Positions 43,226-56,550 of a DNA stretch of 64,000 nucleotides are shown piece after piece. This DNA is from Flaccisagitta enflata (lineage: Eukaryota > Chaetognatha > Sagittoidea > Aphragmophora). Position 1 is the first letter of the stretch; every line of letters starts with the position of its first letter. Below the pieces are notes generated by a model. The model ran no database searches and was not told the DNA's origin. It was given only the letters and a program-made list of their open reading frames with translations. The stretch lies in assembly GCA_965153355.1 (NCBI GenBank), contig OZ231126.1, positions 109,058,001 through 109,122,000 on the forward strand, read 5' to 3'. Both the position numbers and the translations under genes were made by a program.

Positions 43226-43289
43226 GTTATCGAATGAAAATAACCGACCATCTTGGGCTGCTTCATGTTGCTTTTCCCAGAATTTATCT

Positions 43290-44700
43290 GCAAGATGAGG
43301 ACCCTCTTATTGAGATCTCCTGCAGCAGCTCGTCACGATAACATTGTTGCACCTCTCCACAGGTCCTCGCAATCTTCTTTGCCTTTTGCAACCTTGCAGA
43401 CAAATTGAAATGCCTTGCATGGTCGGCCGACTGGATCTTCGCCTCCGCGGCGATTTCGTTGAACAACGCCGCAATGTTGCAGCGCCTTGCCATAAAGGCG
43501 CGTCCATTTTTGCGAAAGCGTCGTCAATCTCTCCTCTTGCTGTAACTGCAGTTGCATCAATAAATCGCAGTTTCAATGATCTCCTTTGCCGGACCAGCAA
43601 ACCACTTAGGCAATTCCAATAAGATGTCCATTTGCGTCAAGCCTTCATGCTTTTCAGCATCTTTGAACTTCCTCTTCCACATCATGAAATCGGTGGATGA
43701 AAGCTCCTGCAGAGGCTTCTCAGGTCTTGCTCTCTCCAATGCTTTGAGGCCGACCTCCCTTGCTGCATATGATCGTTGTACGCCGCCCTCTCCAAGAACA
43801 TGTCCAGAGCCGGATTGTTGGGCATCTGTACATGAACTTCCGGTTGACGAGCTACTTGATGAAGCTCCACCTGATGATACGCTGGGTTTTGTTGGGTAAG
43901 GGCGTATTGACCCCCGACTTTGACCGGAGATCTCTTTTTGGTAGTTTTCACACTCCACCCAACCTCTTCTTGCTGATTCATTTGTTGTTGACGATCATCT
44001 CGATGGAATCGGGGAGCATCAAAATCTTGGCGGACGTACTGTCGCTGTTGTTGTTCTTCTTTTCGTTGTTTTCTTCTTCCTCTCGCTGCGGCAAGGTCAA
44101 AGTCTCTCTGCTGAATCTGCATCCTCAAACTATCCACTTCTTGCTGCAACGTTGATTCTGCTGGATGACTTCCGCTTGAGGCGTTGCTAGAGGCGCTTGC
44201 GCTACTTTTGGCGCCTTCGGCTGCAATCCCTCATTGTCTTCTTTGGAGCGACTTTTCTTCTCTCATTATCCTGCAGCTGCTGTGCCAACTGCGCGTCAGC
44301 GGCCTCCTGCCTCTGCCTCCTGCGCCTTGCCTCCGTTGCATCACCTCCGCTTCCGGCTGTGTTGAAGACCTTTTCCTCTTGGCGGGAAGTCCAGTCTCCC
44401 TTCTGGCAGAACCAATCTGCTTTTCGAAGATCACTTCCGGTGCGGTAGGAGAATCGTTGCCGCTGGAGTTTGATGATGCTGATACTGATGCTGTTGCTGT
44501 TGTTGAAACCGTTGCTGCTGCCACTGTTGATGTTGAAGCTGCTGCTGCTGGTCAGGATGCTGTTGCTGCTCATTCTGCTGCTGCAGTTGATGCTGTCGCT
44601 GTCCTTGCTGCTGCTGCTGCTCCACCTGTTGCTGCTGCTGCATCGGCAGCTTAACGGGCGTTTCCACTGGCTGCACATGACGTTGCTGTAAGTTCAAATT
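43290..44700 (-). pseudogene. BEL/Pao Gag middle region, frameshifted, Gln-rich
   Basis: Several overlapping frames each hold part of Gag: a DUF1759-like MDILLELPKWFAGPAKEIIE segment at 43,557-43,640, Ser-rich linkers, and long Gln tracts encoded by GCT/GTT triplets at 44,470-44,690. Confidence 0.6.
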
Positions 44701-45125
44701 GAAAATAGATCGACGGTCCTTTGACGGATGCTGCGGCTGCTGCTTGTCCAGCTCAGACAGTTGTCTAAGCTTCACATCTCGCTGCTCTAAAGCTCCACCA
44801 ATGCCGCCGTCGTTCAGGCTATTCCAATGCCTTCGTTGCATCTCTGCCGCATTGTTGAATACTCCTGCCCTTCTATCTTCATCTCGCTGCTGCTGCGAAA
44901 GTTACACATTCTGTCGTATAACTCTTTGTCTTCTTGTGATGAGCTCAGCTGTTGGAATCCCAATGGCACCGCGATCGGCGCCTTTGGGGGCTGTTGCTGC
45001 ACCACCACCTTCACCTTCAGCCATCATGCGCAGTCGTTGTTCTGCAAGGCGTTGCTGTCTCTCTTCTGTGTCCTCACTAACATTCATGCTTTCGACAAGA
45101 TGGTCGTTTGACGCTGGAGGATCCA

Positions 45126-46508
45126 CTACCACCGCTGGGATTGCGGCGGAAGGTTGCTGATGTTGCTGCAGTTGCTGTTGCATACGTTCTCCTGCATCAT
45201 TTTGCCTGTTGTTGTTGTTCTTGCGGCTGCGTTGCCGGTTGGCGTTGTTGCAGCTCTTGTTGTTGTTGCTGTTGTTGCTGAAGCAGCAAATCTTGTTGGT
45301 GCTGTTGTTGCTGCTGCTGTTGTTGCTGCTGTTGATCGTTTTTGTTGCTGTTGATCCCACATGTTGTGGCGCCGGCTGCAGGATCTGATGTTGATCTTGC
45401 TGACGAAATTGTTGGAGTTGTTGCAACTGCTGCTGCTGCAACAGCTCTTGCTGCTGCCGTTGAGCCATCGTTTGCTGCTGCTCTGTGGTCGGTGGAGTTG
45501 ACGTTGCTGTTGGAGTTGTTGCTGCTGCATCTGCAATTGATGCTGCTGCTGTTGCTCCTGTTGCTGTCGCTGCTCCTCCTCCCGTTGTTGCTGCTGCATG
45601 TCGTCTATTAGCCGACGGCCTTGTCGCATTTCCTCCTCCAGCTGTCTACCCCATCTGTCTCTCTCCGCACTCCTGTTGACAAAGCGTCGCCTCGCCCTCT
45701 CCTGCGGCGTTAATCCGTTGATCACCCCACGACCTCTTGCGAGAGCATCGGCGTCGTCGAGATCCGCAAGCATGTCGTCAGCTTGCTCCATCGGAGACGC
45801 ACGCGCAGGTTCGATTTCCGAGACCAGATCTGAGACCCACTGATTGACGGCATCTCCTCTTTGGATCGGCGGCAGATTTAAGAATTGACCGCCAGTTGGA
45901 GATTGCGCACCATGTCGAGGGGCCGGAAGTGGCAAGTATTCGGATCCGTCGGGGTTTGGCGACGACGTTCGCATCCTTGGAGTTGGAGCGCCATTAACAT
46001 TGTCACGGGCGGCGTGAGTGTCAGTTGGGAGACTGTTCCATGAGAATTCATTGACGGGTCTTTTACGATTCCCGATGTCGTTATTCACTGCGTTGACGAT
46101 GTCGGCGTTGGAAGGAAAACCCTCTGGATAGTTTTCACGATCGAAGAAACGCATGGAGTCCCATTCACGCCGAATTCGACGCAGAGTGGACGCCGCGAAT
46201 CGAAGAGGGTCGCCGGGCATCAAATCGAGCGCCATCTGCCTTGCGTATGATATAAAGTCGTACACCATATCCCGAAGGCCGTGCCGAGCGCCATCTGATT
46301 CACAGGCGGCGTCATCGAAGTCGTTCGTCCCTTCGGTGCAAGTGGCGACGGCGTCGAAAAGGCGCCGGCATCCTTCCATTTCCGCAGTGATGTCGTTCCT
46401 CATTGCGCGCAAACGATTCGACCTCGGACACTGATTCAAACCGAAGTGAGATACACGAGATGACGTTGAAGCAGTCGAGACGGTGTCGTCGTTACGCGCG
46501 GCTGCCAT
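45126..46508 (-). CDS. gag: BEL/Pao Gag N-terminal part, Gln-rich
   Basis: From the ATG at 46,508, about 75 bp inside the 5' LTR, 460 residues are open. The N-terminal 160 residues are helical and parallel the other BEL copy (RRIRREWDSMRFFDREN against EVRKLWDASCFHDKN). A Pro-rich linker (PTPRMRTSSPNPDG) is followed by a helical QLEEEMRQGRRLIDDMQQQQ segment that dissolves into poly-Gln and then into frames of Ser/Asn/Cys, showing indels in the triplet tract. It occupies the same place as the Lys/Glu coiled coil of the plus-strand copy. Confidence 0.7.
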   Translation of the reverse strand: MAAARNDDTVSTASTSSRVSHFGLNQCPRSNRLRAMRNDITAEMEGCRRLFDAVATCTEGTNDFDDAACESDGARHGLRDMVYDFISYARQMALDLMPGDPLRFAASTLRRIRREWDSMRFFDRENYPEGFPSNADIVNAVNNDIGNRKRPVNEFSWNSLPTDTHAARDNVNGAPTPRMRTSSPNPDGSEYLPLPAPRHGAQSPTGGQFLNLPPIQRGDAVNQWVSDLVSEIEPARASPMEQADDMLADLDDADALARGRGVINGLTPQERARRRFVNRSAERDRWGRQLEEEMRQGRRLIDDMQQQQREEEQRQQQEQQQQHQLQMQQQQLQQQRQLHRPQSSSKRWLNGSSKSCCSSSSCNNSNNFVSKINIRSCSRRHNMWDQQQQKRSTAATTAAATTAPTRFAASATTATTTRAATTPTGNAAARTTTTGKMMQENVCNSNCSNISNLPPQSQRW

Positions 46509-46563
46509 TGTCCAATTTCGCTTTCGGAGGTCGAAGATGGAAAGAATCGCGTCGTTTTTAAAT

Positions 46564-47487
46564 TGTTGAAATATAAATTACGCCCACGAGTTTCAACTGG
46601 CACTGTCTATGAGCGTCTATCTGACTGACGACTTGTGGTGAAAGAAAGTTGGCCGATTGGAAAATAGGAAGGCGATCGTCTCGTTTATTCCATAAAAATT
46701 TCAACAACTGAAGAGAGGGGGGAAAAATGAAAGGGAAAGTGGGCGTTAATTTTGATCAGCAAACGCAAAAGATAACATGAAATCGAGACAGGACACAATA
46801 AAGGACAGAAACAGCACATGACAACATGTTCATCTTCTTCAGAGCCCATGCCACCTGATAATACCTGCCCCTGCCCCGGCCTATCCCATTAGATTCATCC
46901 ATATCATCCCCATAGTAAGCTGATCGGGCAAGCGAAAAAACCATACTAAAATCCGGCGATAAAAATGCAAAAGGGCAAAAGACAAAAATAACAGACCGGA
47001 AGACAAGATAAAAACAACGTTAATAAAAGCAAAGACGCGTCTATAAAACTTACTTTTAGGCCCACTTTCGTTGGTTTCAACCCACAGTCTGTCGAAGTCA
47101 AATTAACGTTAATTGTCCGTTCATAAGTTCATCTGCAATAAAAAGATGAGAGATTATTGAAATTAGCAAATTCCAAGGGCACATTCAATCAATCACGAAA
47201 AATCAATCATCACTTTAGGAAGCAATGCCGCAAATAAATAAAATCAATCAATCCAAAAATTGGATAATACGAAAGACGAGTTACGTATGTATGCCTACGT
47301 AATAAAAACAAATGGCACAAAATACAAGGCGCAACCATATGGTTACCCATCTAGCGTTCAATATAAAAAATGGCGAGAAACAAAAGACACCGGCATTGAA
47401 TGATAGAGAAAGAAGAAAAGCCAAAAGCACGCAAAAGAAACAAAAAGCACACATACTTAATAAACGGACGGACATACATTTCTAACA
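46564..47487 (-). repeat. BEL/Pao 5' LTR
   Basis: About 924 bp. On the minus strand it starts TGTTAG and ends CAACA. A YYTACGTAATAAAAAC-like block and an AATATAAAAAATGGCGAG block, shared with the left LTR, could carry the promoter. Slightly longer than its partner because of small insertions. Confidence 0.85.
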
Positions 47488-47779
47488 ACCCCTGTCCATG
47501 TACCTCTTCACTTTTGTGTTTATGTGTACAATTATGTTACTATAATGTGATGGACAATATATCAATCAATCAATCAAAAACCTCTCTCTCTCTCACCCTC
47601 TCTCTCTCGGGTGTATCTTCCAACGGTGAAAGTTTCCGATGGTGAAAATTTTTTACAAACCGATCAGCCCAATGGTGAAAAAATTTGTTTCACCATACCG
47701 CCAATTTTGATGATTTTAATATCCAAATTTTAACATGTAGAATGAGCCTTATGGTGAAAATTTTACAGATAAAAAAAAG

Positions 47780-48014
47780 CAAAGAGAGGAAGGAAAGAAA
47801 AGAGGAAGGGAGGAAGGGAAGAAAACAGAAAAATAAAGAGAGAAAGAGAAAGAAACAGAGAGAAACAGAGAAAGAGAAAGAAAGAGAGAGAGAGAAAGAG
47901 AGAGAGAGAAAGAGAATTAAAAAGAAAGCCAGAGAGAAAGACAGAGAAAAACAGACAGAGAAAGAGACAGGGAGAAAGAGAAAGAGAGAGAAAGAGAGAC
48001 AGAGAGAGAGAGAT
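47780..48014. repeat. GA/GAAA-rich purine tract
   Basis: Imperfect GAAAGA/GAGA array. Confidence 0.9.
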
Positions 48015-48453
48015 GAATTAATGAAATCAAACTCTGAAAAAAACATTGATTCATGCCAAATTTTACTATTGGGTCTTAAGTAGTTTGGCCTCAATCTTGT
48101 TTTGAAGTCAAACCCTACTATTGCTACTCATTGTTTTGAACCCAACTACGTCCTATTTGGTCTGCAGTTTTATCAACTTTCAATAACAAAAGTGGATTTG
48201 CTTCTTTGTTTTCTAGATATGACGCACTGAAATTAAAGTAAGAGGAGTTTACCCAGAGGACAAAGATACGATTCACTTTACTATTTTTGCATAGGTAAAT
48301 GCTTGTGTGTTTTTTTTTTTACTTAAATGTGTAAACTTATATGAGGAAACCGATCTGTTACTGTCTAATGACAAAAATGCAAAAAGATTGAAGGAAATTC
48401 GATTTTGATGAGACTAAAAAGTGAAGAAAATAACGACAATTGTTTCAGTAACT

Positions 48454-48602
48454 GCTCACTGAAAATTTTAAATTTGCATAAAAAATCAAAATATCATTAA
48501 AATAAGAACATAGCGCCCTCAGTTTATGTTTTAGGAATCGCGCTATGTTCTTGTTTTGTTGATATTTTGATTTTCTATGCAAATTTAAAATTTTCAATGA
48601 GC
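48454..48602. mobile_element. 149-bp hairpin element
   Basis: Left arm GCTCACTGAAAATTTTAAAT onward and right arm its inverted copy ending AATTTTCAATGAGC. Arms of about 65 bp with few mismatches, loop near 48,520-48,535. Confidence 0.85.
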
Positions 48603-48835
48603 TATGGTACATTGACAAAATAAGTTTTTTATTGTATTTCATTTATTTTTTTCAGCTGTAAAACAAAGGATTGGATATCAAGACTTGCATATGCAAGTCA
48701 ATTCATGCAAAATATGGCTGGTGACAGTTTACTTGAAAACATAGACAAAAATTGTCATTAAATTTCATTTTATAAATTTCATGACTTATCTAGCTCGAGT
48801 AGCAAATTCTATGGTAGTTTTCAGTGCGTCATATA

Positions 48836-48930
48836 CTGTAATTCAGCTTTTTTTCATATTCATTTTCTATATAAGATTTTTTGTAATTCAGCTTTTTTTT
48901 CATATTCATTTTCTACATAAGATTTTTTGT
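48836..48930. repeat. ~55-bp tandem duplication
   Basis: TGTAATTCAGCTTTTTTTCA to ATAAGATTTTT occurs twice in succession with two small differences. Confidence 0.9.
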
Positions 48931-49028
48931 TTATTCTCAACTCACCTGGGAGAACAACTGAGATCCATTGTACTCCTGCAGAGGGGGCATCCTCTGAATC
49001 ACGAAATTCATGCTTAAGTTAGAATTAT

Positions 49029-49653
49029 TTCCACTGAAGCACACCCTAGTGCTTTAGTGGAATGAAAAATAACTAGTGCCATTTGCAATTCGAGCTTCAG
49101 TGGAATTGGGAGTAACTTATTTTGTCACAATAGAAAAGATAGAGCGAGTGATTTTCTCAAGGCTTTTATTTGAAGGAATCAAGGAATCCCCTCTTTTCTT
49201 TCCATCTCTCTCTATGTCTCCTCTATTTCTTTTCATCTCTCCCTTTTTCTCCTTTTCCATTTCTCCATTTCGATATAAAAAAAACATTTTTTTACATTTT
49301 AGTTTTTATCATTTTGAAAAAAAAAGCAATAACATGTAAGAAAACTTTTTTCCCTTCAAAAAATAAAAAAAAAGAAAAAGAAGAATAAGTTCAGAAAAAG
49401 ATTTTATGATAAAAGAGAAGGAAAAATTGAAATAAAAAAAATATAAAGATATTCATAGAAGATACTTTAGAAAAAGAAAAGAAAAAAACAATTCTGAATG
49501 AAAAGAAATCAAACCAATCAAATAAAAAAAAAAATTTAAATTCATTGTAGCATGAAAAAAAGGTCAATTGCAGTGCAAAAAGATGTCATAAGTCAATCCA
49601 CTGAAGCACGAATTCCAATTTCACTGAAGCACGAGGTCGTGCTTCAGTGAAAT
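49029..49653. mobile_element. Possible MITE bounded by subterminal palindromes
   Basis: Left: TTCCACTGAAGCAC and its near-inverse GTGCTTTAGTGGAA (49,029-49,062). Right: CCACTGAAGCACGAATT, then a perfect 17-bp-arm hairpin with a GG loop (49,618-49,653; arm ATTTCACTGAAGCACGA). Confidence 0.5.
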
Positions 49654-49773
49654 GGGCCTTAACTGGCCTAATTTCCAGCCAAGAGTTCGTGATTCAATGG
49701 ATAGGCCCTGCAGAGTAAATATCTGAATAAATATATGTATTTCATTACTGACTGTCTGTCTGTCTGTCTCTGT

Positions 49774-49881
<108 letters not shown>

Positions 49882-50179
49882 TCTTATTCTCTCTGTCTGT
49901 TTATCTGTCTGTCTGTCTATCTCTCTCTATCTCTCTATCTTTCTCTCTCTCTATTCTCTTTCCTCCTCTTTCTTCCATCCTCTCATTCTTTCCTCTCTTT
50001 CCTATTTTTGAAATTGGGTGCATGCTTTTTCACCATACGGCGCTCATCAATTCAGAAGCCATCATGATCCTTTCAGTTACAAATCTTCCTCATGGTGAAA
50101 AAAATTTTTTTCACCATGAGGACAAAATAGTTTTTCACCACTGGGCCATGGGTAAATTTTCACCAACAGGCGCTTCCCC

Positions 50180-50295
<116 letters not shown>

Positions 50296-50579
50296 ACATG
50301 TGTGTGTATGTGTGTTTGGGGGGGAAGTGTGTGTCTCTCTCTGTCTTTCTCTTTCTCTTTCCCTTTCTATTTTCTTTCTCTTTCTCTTTCTCTCTCTCTC
50401 TATTTCTCTCTCTCTCTCTCTTTCTCTCTCTCAAGCAGAATAAAATGCAAAAGCTAGCGTCATAAAACTCAGGGTCAATTTTTGTAACATCCTGACTTTT
50501 CTATTTTGTTACATAGGGGCCGAAAAAAAGGATCAATGAAAAATCTCGATTTTCGCAAAAATGCAAAAAAATAAAAAAA

Positions 50580-50810
50580 AGATTAAAAAATTCATAGCGC
50601 CAAATTAATGATCGTAGAGACTTCTGGTTGGCGTCATTTGAAAGAGAAAAATAAGCTTTTTCTTAGCTGTGAATATAAACAAATCTATCATCCCAGGCAG
50701 GAAATGGCCCAACTTCCTCAAGTTCCTCAAATCCAAAATGGAAAACCTGATTTTCCCCTATGTTTCAAAAAGTCGAATTACGTAATTCGACTTTTTTCCA
50801 ATAAATATTT
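50580..50810. repeat. Dispersed repeat R3, copy 2, with a 30-bp perfect palindrome
   Basis: Collinear with 29,600-29,822. Positions 50,767-50,796 form a perfect palindrome (arm AAAAAGTCGAATTAC). Confidence 0.65.
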
Positions 50811-50817
50811 TTGAACT

Positions 50818-50886
50818 TCGAGCGATTTTTGCATTACGGCCCCTGCCGAACCATCCACGACTGTCGTGCCGTGTATCCGGTCTTTT
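50818..50886 (+). mobile_element. R1 dispersed repeat, 3' end only, subtype B
   Basis: GCATTACGGCCCCTGCCGAA to GTGCCGTGTATCCGGTCTTT. Confidence 0.75.
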
Positions 50887-51221
50887 TTACAAATATTCAG
50901 ACAATACAGCTACACTTCAGGTTTTTTTAAACGATCAGAAGTTATCTGCCTTGTCTGCCACTCACATAAACGCAGAGAAAACTGTCACAAACGCTTTTCA
51001 AATAATTCTTCACTCTAATGAGATATCAATATGAAGCGACATTAATTCCATGATTACTTGATTGGTTTCAGAAGGCAAAGGAAAGAGAGAGATCTAGAGG
51101 CCCTGCGACAGAGAAGGAGATATCACCTCAAGGGCACGCACAATCACGCATCCGTACGGATACACGGCAACCTAAGCCAAGTGCGGATGAAAAGGAGCAG
51201 TGATAGGATAGATCAATCAAG

Positions 51222-51814
51222 TACAGGGTCTTCAATCTCGACTGAGAAAAAGTGTTAAGCTTTTGCTCTCAGCTGCTTCTTCTCATTAGTCTGGAATTTA
51301 TTTTCTTTTATAGTACTATGTTTGACGTTTTTTATGTCAAAATTTCACTGGTCTGTGTCAAATATTTTGTCCGCAACATCAATTTGAAGTAAAACAAGTA
51401 TTTGTGGCTGAAGCTCGATTTATCCTTTTTTCATCAAAACTTTTTCCCTCATTTTTGATCAATTTGAGCTACAAATACTAAAAGAGTCTCAAGTTAAAGA
51501 TTTTTTTTTAAATTCATAAAGATATCTTCAACTAAGACAAATCTGATATTTGCTGCTCAATCCAGTGGGAAATAAGAGCAAATCAAAGAAAAACAGTTTT
51601 GATGAACTAAGGCTAAATTGAGCTATATCTGAAAATGCTTGTTTTTCTTTAAATTGATGTTGTGGTCAAAGCATTTAACACAGATTAGTGAAATTTTGAC
51701 ACAAAAAACGTAAAACATAGTACTATCAAAGAAAACAAATTCCAGACTAGCAAGAAGAAGCAGCTGAGAGCAAAAGCTTAACACTTTTTCCCAGTCGAGA
51801 TTGAAGACCCTGTA
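51222..51814. mobile_element. Tc1/mariner-type fold-back MITE (593 bp)
   Basis: Almost the whole length is one inverted repeat with arms of about 290 bp. Termini are TACAGGGTCTTCAATCTCGA and its inverse, with TA at the ends. Mismatches are scattered and no frame is conserved. Confidence 0.9.
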
Positions 51815-52154
51815 TGCACGCGCTCACAAAAGGTTTCCGTTCAACAAAAGAAATGATTGGTAAAAAGCCATACGGTCGCCTGCATGTCGCGCAGTTAAGA
51901 AATTTTCGGTAAGTTTCAGTTCAGTTTCACGACAGTTTATGCTGGCTCGCTTATAATTTACTTTTCTGCTTGACGCAATAAACAAAATGGAAACGAGACT
52001 TCTGGGTTAAAAGAAATTTCTTTTCCAGTCCCCAACCATTAGCCACTTTTTTCCCTTACACAAATAGGAATTTGTTAAATCACCAAGAATCATTAAGGCT
52101 GGTTCCCCGGTGTCTGCTATTCGATTAGATCATTTCGTATCGTGTATGCAAGAA

Positions 52155-52376
<222 letters not shown>

Positions 52377-52551
52377 ACAGAAAGACAGACAGACACACAC
52401 ACAGACAGGCAGACAGACTGTCAGACCGACAGACCGAGACAGACAGACAGAGACAGTCTAGGGAGCAGGATGTTGCAAAGATTGCAACATTAGGATGCGT
52501 TCATTTCTTCGATCTAGGCAGCTTGTTCTTTGATCAACAACAAGTGTGGTC

Positions 52552-52979
<428 letters not shown>

Positions 52980-53039
52980 TTCTTCTCAGCCCATTCCAAT
53001 TTCATGGCCTTCGGCATCTAGTCTCCTTTTCTTTGTTTT

Positions 53040-53260
53040 CAAGACTTATTGAAAAGCAAATACAAAGAAAACATAAAAAAGAGAAAAAGAGAGATAAAAA
53101 AAGAGCAAAAGATTAAAGGAAACGGAGTAAAAATCCCAGGGGTGTATATAATTGAGTCGCTTTTGATTTTTTGACTTATTGAAAAGGAAATACAGAGAAA
53201 ATAGAAAGAGAGATAAAAAAAGAGCAAAAGATGAAAGGAAACGGAGTAAAAATCCATTGC
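53040..53260. repeat. ~125-bp tandem duplication
   Basis: GACTTATTGAAAAGCAAATA to AAAGGAAACGGAGTAAAAAT occurs at about 53,043-53,134 and 53,172-53,253. Confidence 0.85.
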
Positions 53261-53349
53261 AAATTCCAATCTTCTCTACTGTCCCTGTTTTTACCTAAAG
53301 CTGTGACCGAATGTGACTTCTTTATCAGTCTTGCAGTTTTTTGTTTTAT

Positions 53350-53522
<173 letters not shown>

Positions 53523-53787
53523 TGTGTTTGTCTGTGAGTTCGTTTGTCTGGCCCACTGTAAGTATATCTTCCAATCGGTCCTACATTCTACCTACCTATA
53601 GACTTAGCAAGGTAGATTAATGTCTTATGTCTAAGAGGTTAAAATATCCGTCTTACTTTCGTTTCATGATATCCTGTCGAAATTTGACATCCTAAAGAAT
53701 CGAATGGACTTATCTTGCTCGGGAAAAATATCAGGTGGACATATAGAGGATAAATCGTAAAGACGGATAAGAAAACCTTTTGACTTT

Positions 53788-53977
53788 TTTTTAGTCGCGT
53801 GCACGCAACTCTACACCCCGCTTTGTCCATCGGTCGGTCGGTCGGTCCGTCACACTTTACTTTTTTATGATTCTTATTCTGGGACCTTACCGCTCTTGCC
53901 CAAATGGTCTAGTGATCTCAAACATGGCCCCTGCCCACCCGCACGCGACTTGGGTAGCCGTGTATCCAGCCTTGTTT
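53788..53977 (+). mobile_element. R1 dispersed repeat, subtype A, full-length
   Basis: TTTTAGTCGCGTGCACGCAA (palindrome with one change), TCGGTCGGTCGGTCCGTCAC, CCCGCACGCGACTTGGGTAG and the CCGTGTATCCAGCCTTGTTT end. Confidence 0.9.
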
Positions 53978-54223
53978 TCTCTTCAAATTGTCAAATTCTG
54001 ATACCATAAAAAAGTTTTTTCGTAAAATACTAGTATGCCGTTCTCGATTGACAAATTCGATACTACGGTGATAGTCCGACGGTGATAGAGTGCACAACCG
54101 GAACATATGAAATTGCCATCACCTTGGCCAAATTATTCTATGTTTTTCTATGAGTGACCTGATCCTACTTCCCTTTCTGTTCACTACTTACTTACAGTTG
54201 CACATACGAGAATGGTACAAATG

Positions 54224-54378
<155 letters not shown>

Positions 54379-54497
54379 AACATAATTCATGAGGATTACG
54401 CTGATAAAAAGCTACGATGCAGACAGTGACGACCATGATAACGACCTCGCGTGGGTAAACAACGTGAGCAATTACAAAGGCGCGAGGATGGGCATCT

Positions 54498-54603
<106 letters not shown>

Positions 54604-54638
54604 AGAAATGAAGAAAGAAATGGAGGTGCTTGGTGATC

Positions 54639-54988
<350 letters not shown>

Positions 54989-55065
54989 CTTTCGGCCATT
55001 ACAGAATGGAATGATCTTCCAGTTTGCATCAAGTCGAATGGTGAATTCAGAGTTTTTTTAAAAGA

Positions 55066-55106
55066 AACCAAAAAACAGAAACAAAAACAAAAACAAAAAC
55101 GAAAAG

Positions 55107-55159
<53 letters not shown>

Positions 55160-55184
55160 AGAAAACAAAAACGAAAACAAAAAG
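55066..55184. repeat. Hexamer array (AAAACG/AAAACA)n
   Basis: About 20 units, AAAACA at both edges and AAAACG in the middle. Confidence 0.9.
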
Positions 55185-55249
55185 TGAAAGACAGAGGTCA
55201 GTATGTACTGCATTGTTACTGACTTGTTACCTGATTAGTATATAGTACA

Positions 55250-55429
55250 TACAGTTGAACCCTGCTCTAACGAATTTCAGGGGACTAATTTTTTTTTCTT
55301 TGTTATAGGGGACTTTTGTTATTGCCAACAAAGTAAAGATAAGAAATAACTTGAAGGGATCATGAATTTACATCTGTTATAGGCAAAATTCCGTTGGTGG
55401 CTGGTCCGTTAAAGCAGGGTTCAACTGTA
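55250..55429. mobile_element. pogo/Tigger-type MITE (180 bp)
   Basis: Termini TACAGTTGAACCCTGCT and the exact inverse, with TA at the ends. CAGTTGAACCCTGCT resembles pogo-group ends. No frame. Confidence 0.85.
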
Positions 55430-55732
55430 CAGAGATAGAAAGACCAACAAATTAAGACTAAAAAACTAGTGAAAAGAGATAGAAAGTCGGACAGACGGGA
55501 ACAAAATTCAAACGCGGTGCAGTTGCAGTGCTCGCATATCTCACGTTCTCAAGGTTATATCATTATGACGTTGGCAGATATCGAATATTAACTTGTTTTC
55601 TCTTTTTTTTTTCTCCCTATCTAAACCTTTGAATCTTGCGTGCGCGCGCCTCTAGTATCTATCTCAAAAGTTTATCACCTTTTTGAGTTCGAGTTGATTC
55701 ATTCATTATACAATACAAATATATGTATCCAA

Positions 55733-56160
55733 TACGTTCAATACTTTGTGTGACCACCTTGGGCATCAACCACTGCCTTCGTCTTGGCATACTTTCGTAG
55801 AGAGATGTGAGGTTGATAGCGTGATCATCCTCTAGACCTTGAGGGCGATCCTTTTTCGGTCCTGCAACAGACGTTGGTCGCGCTTTGCTTTGAAGCTAGT
55901 TTGTTTGAGACCACAGGGACTGGATATTTTTGATTCAGGAAAAAAGTGTCCTTGGAGTTTACTCGATATATTGGAAAGGAAAATAACAGTCTGAAAGAAT
56001 TCTTTCTGGGAGCCTGGGCAGGTAGGAAATGAGAGTTGCCTCTGAGGAACGGTGAGTGACCATACATTTGAACTGTGAGCATCAAGTGTCAACATCTTAC
56101 TCAACATTCTGTATGAGAGAGAGGACAACAGACGGACAAAGAGGAAGACTTTGTAATACT
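55733..56160. other. Possible Tc1-like remnant
   Basis: TACTTTGTGTGACCACCTTG followed by GGCATCAACCACTGCC resembles the subterminal sequence of some Tc1-like elements. No transposase motif remains in the 90-residue minus-strand frame. Confidence 0.3.
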
Positions 56161-56192
56161 GATTAGAATAAATGATTGAAGCAGTCGACTTT

Positions 56193-56271
56193 CATGCCGC
56201 TTCCACCGCTTCCACCGCTTCCACCGCTTCCACCGCTTCCACCGCTTCCACCGCTTCAACCGCTTCCACCA
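56193..56271. repeat. 9-bp tandem repeat (GCTTCCACC)n
   Basis: About eight near-perfect nonamers. Confidence 0.95.
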
Positions 56272-56550
56272 CAGTTTCCGCTTAGCCTTCCATTTTGAAG
56301 GTCAAATATTAACGTCGAAAACTCAGAGTCGCTTATAATTCTATTTTCAGAAGAGTTTTTGGATACCGCCAGTGGGAATCTGTGACAAACCTGCAGCATT
56401 CACTGAAACGTCACACGTGGAAAGAGTTGACTGAGACTCGTACTGAAAAGTCTCGTCAACGCATCTCTATCCATCCACTTTTTGCATAACCTCTTTGTAC
56501 CTATGTTTTCATCGTTGTTCTTTTGTTATTGTGCTATATGTACACCATGC

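Larger units (their letters stand above)
38869..47487 (-). mobile_element. BEL/Pao LTR retrotransposon with pol deletion
   Basis: Minus-strand order: LTR, gag, zinc knuckles, aspartic protease, integrase remnants, LTR. Protease (41,851) is followed after about 80 bp by the HHCC integrase segment (41,769), so RT and RNase H are gone. All frames carry shifts or deletions, so mobilisation could only be in trans. Confidence 0.85.
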
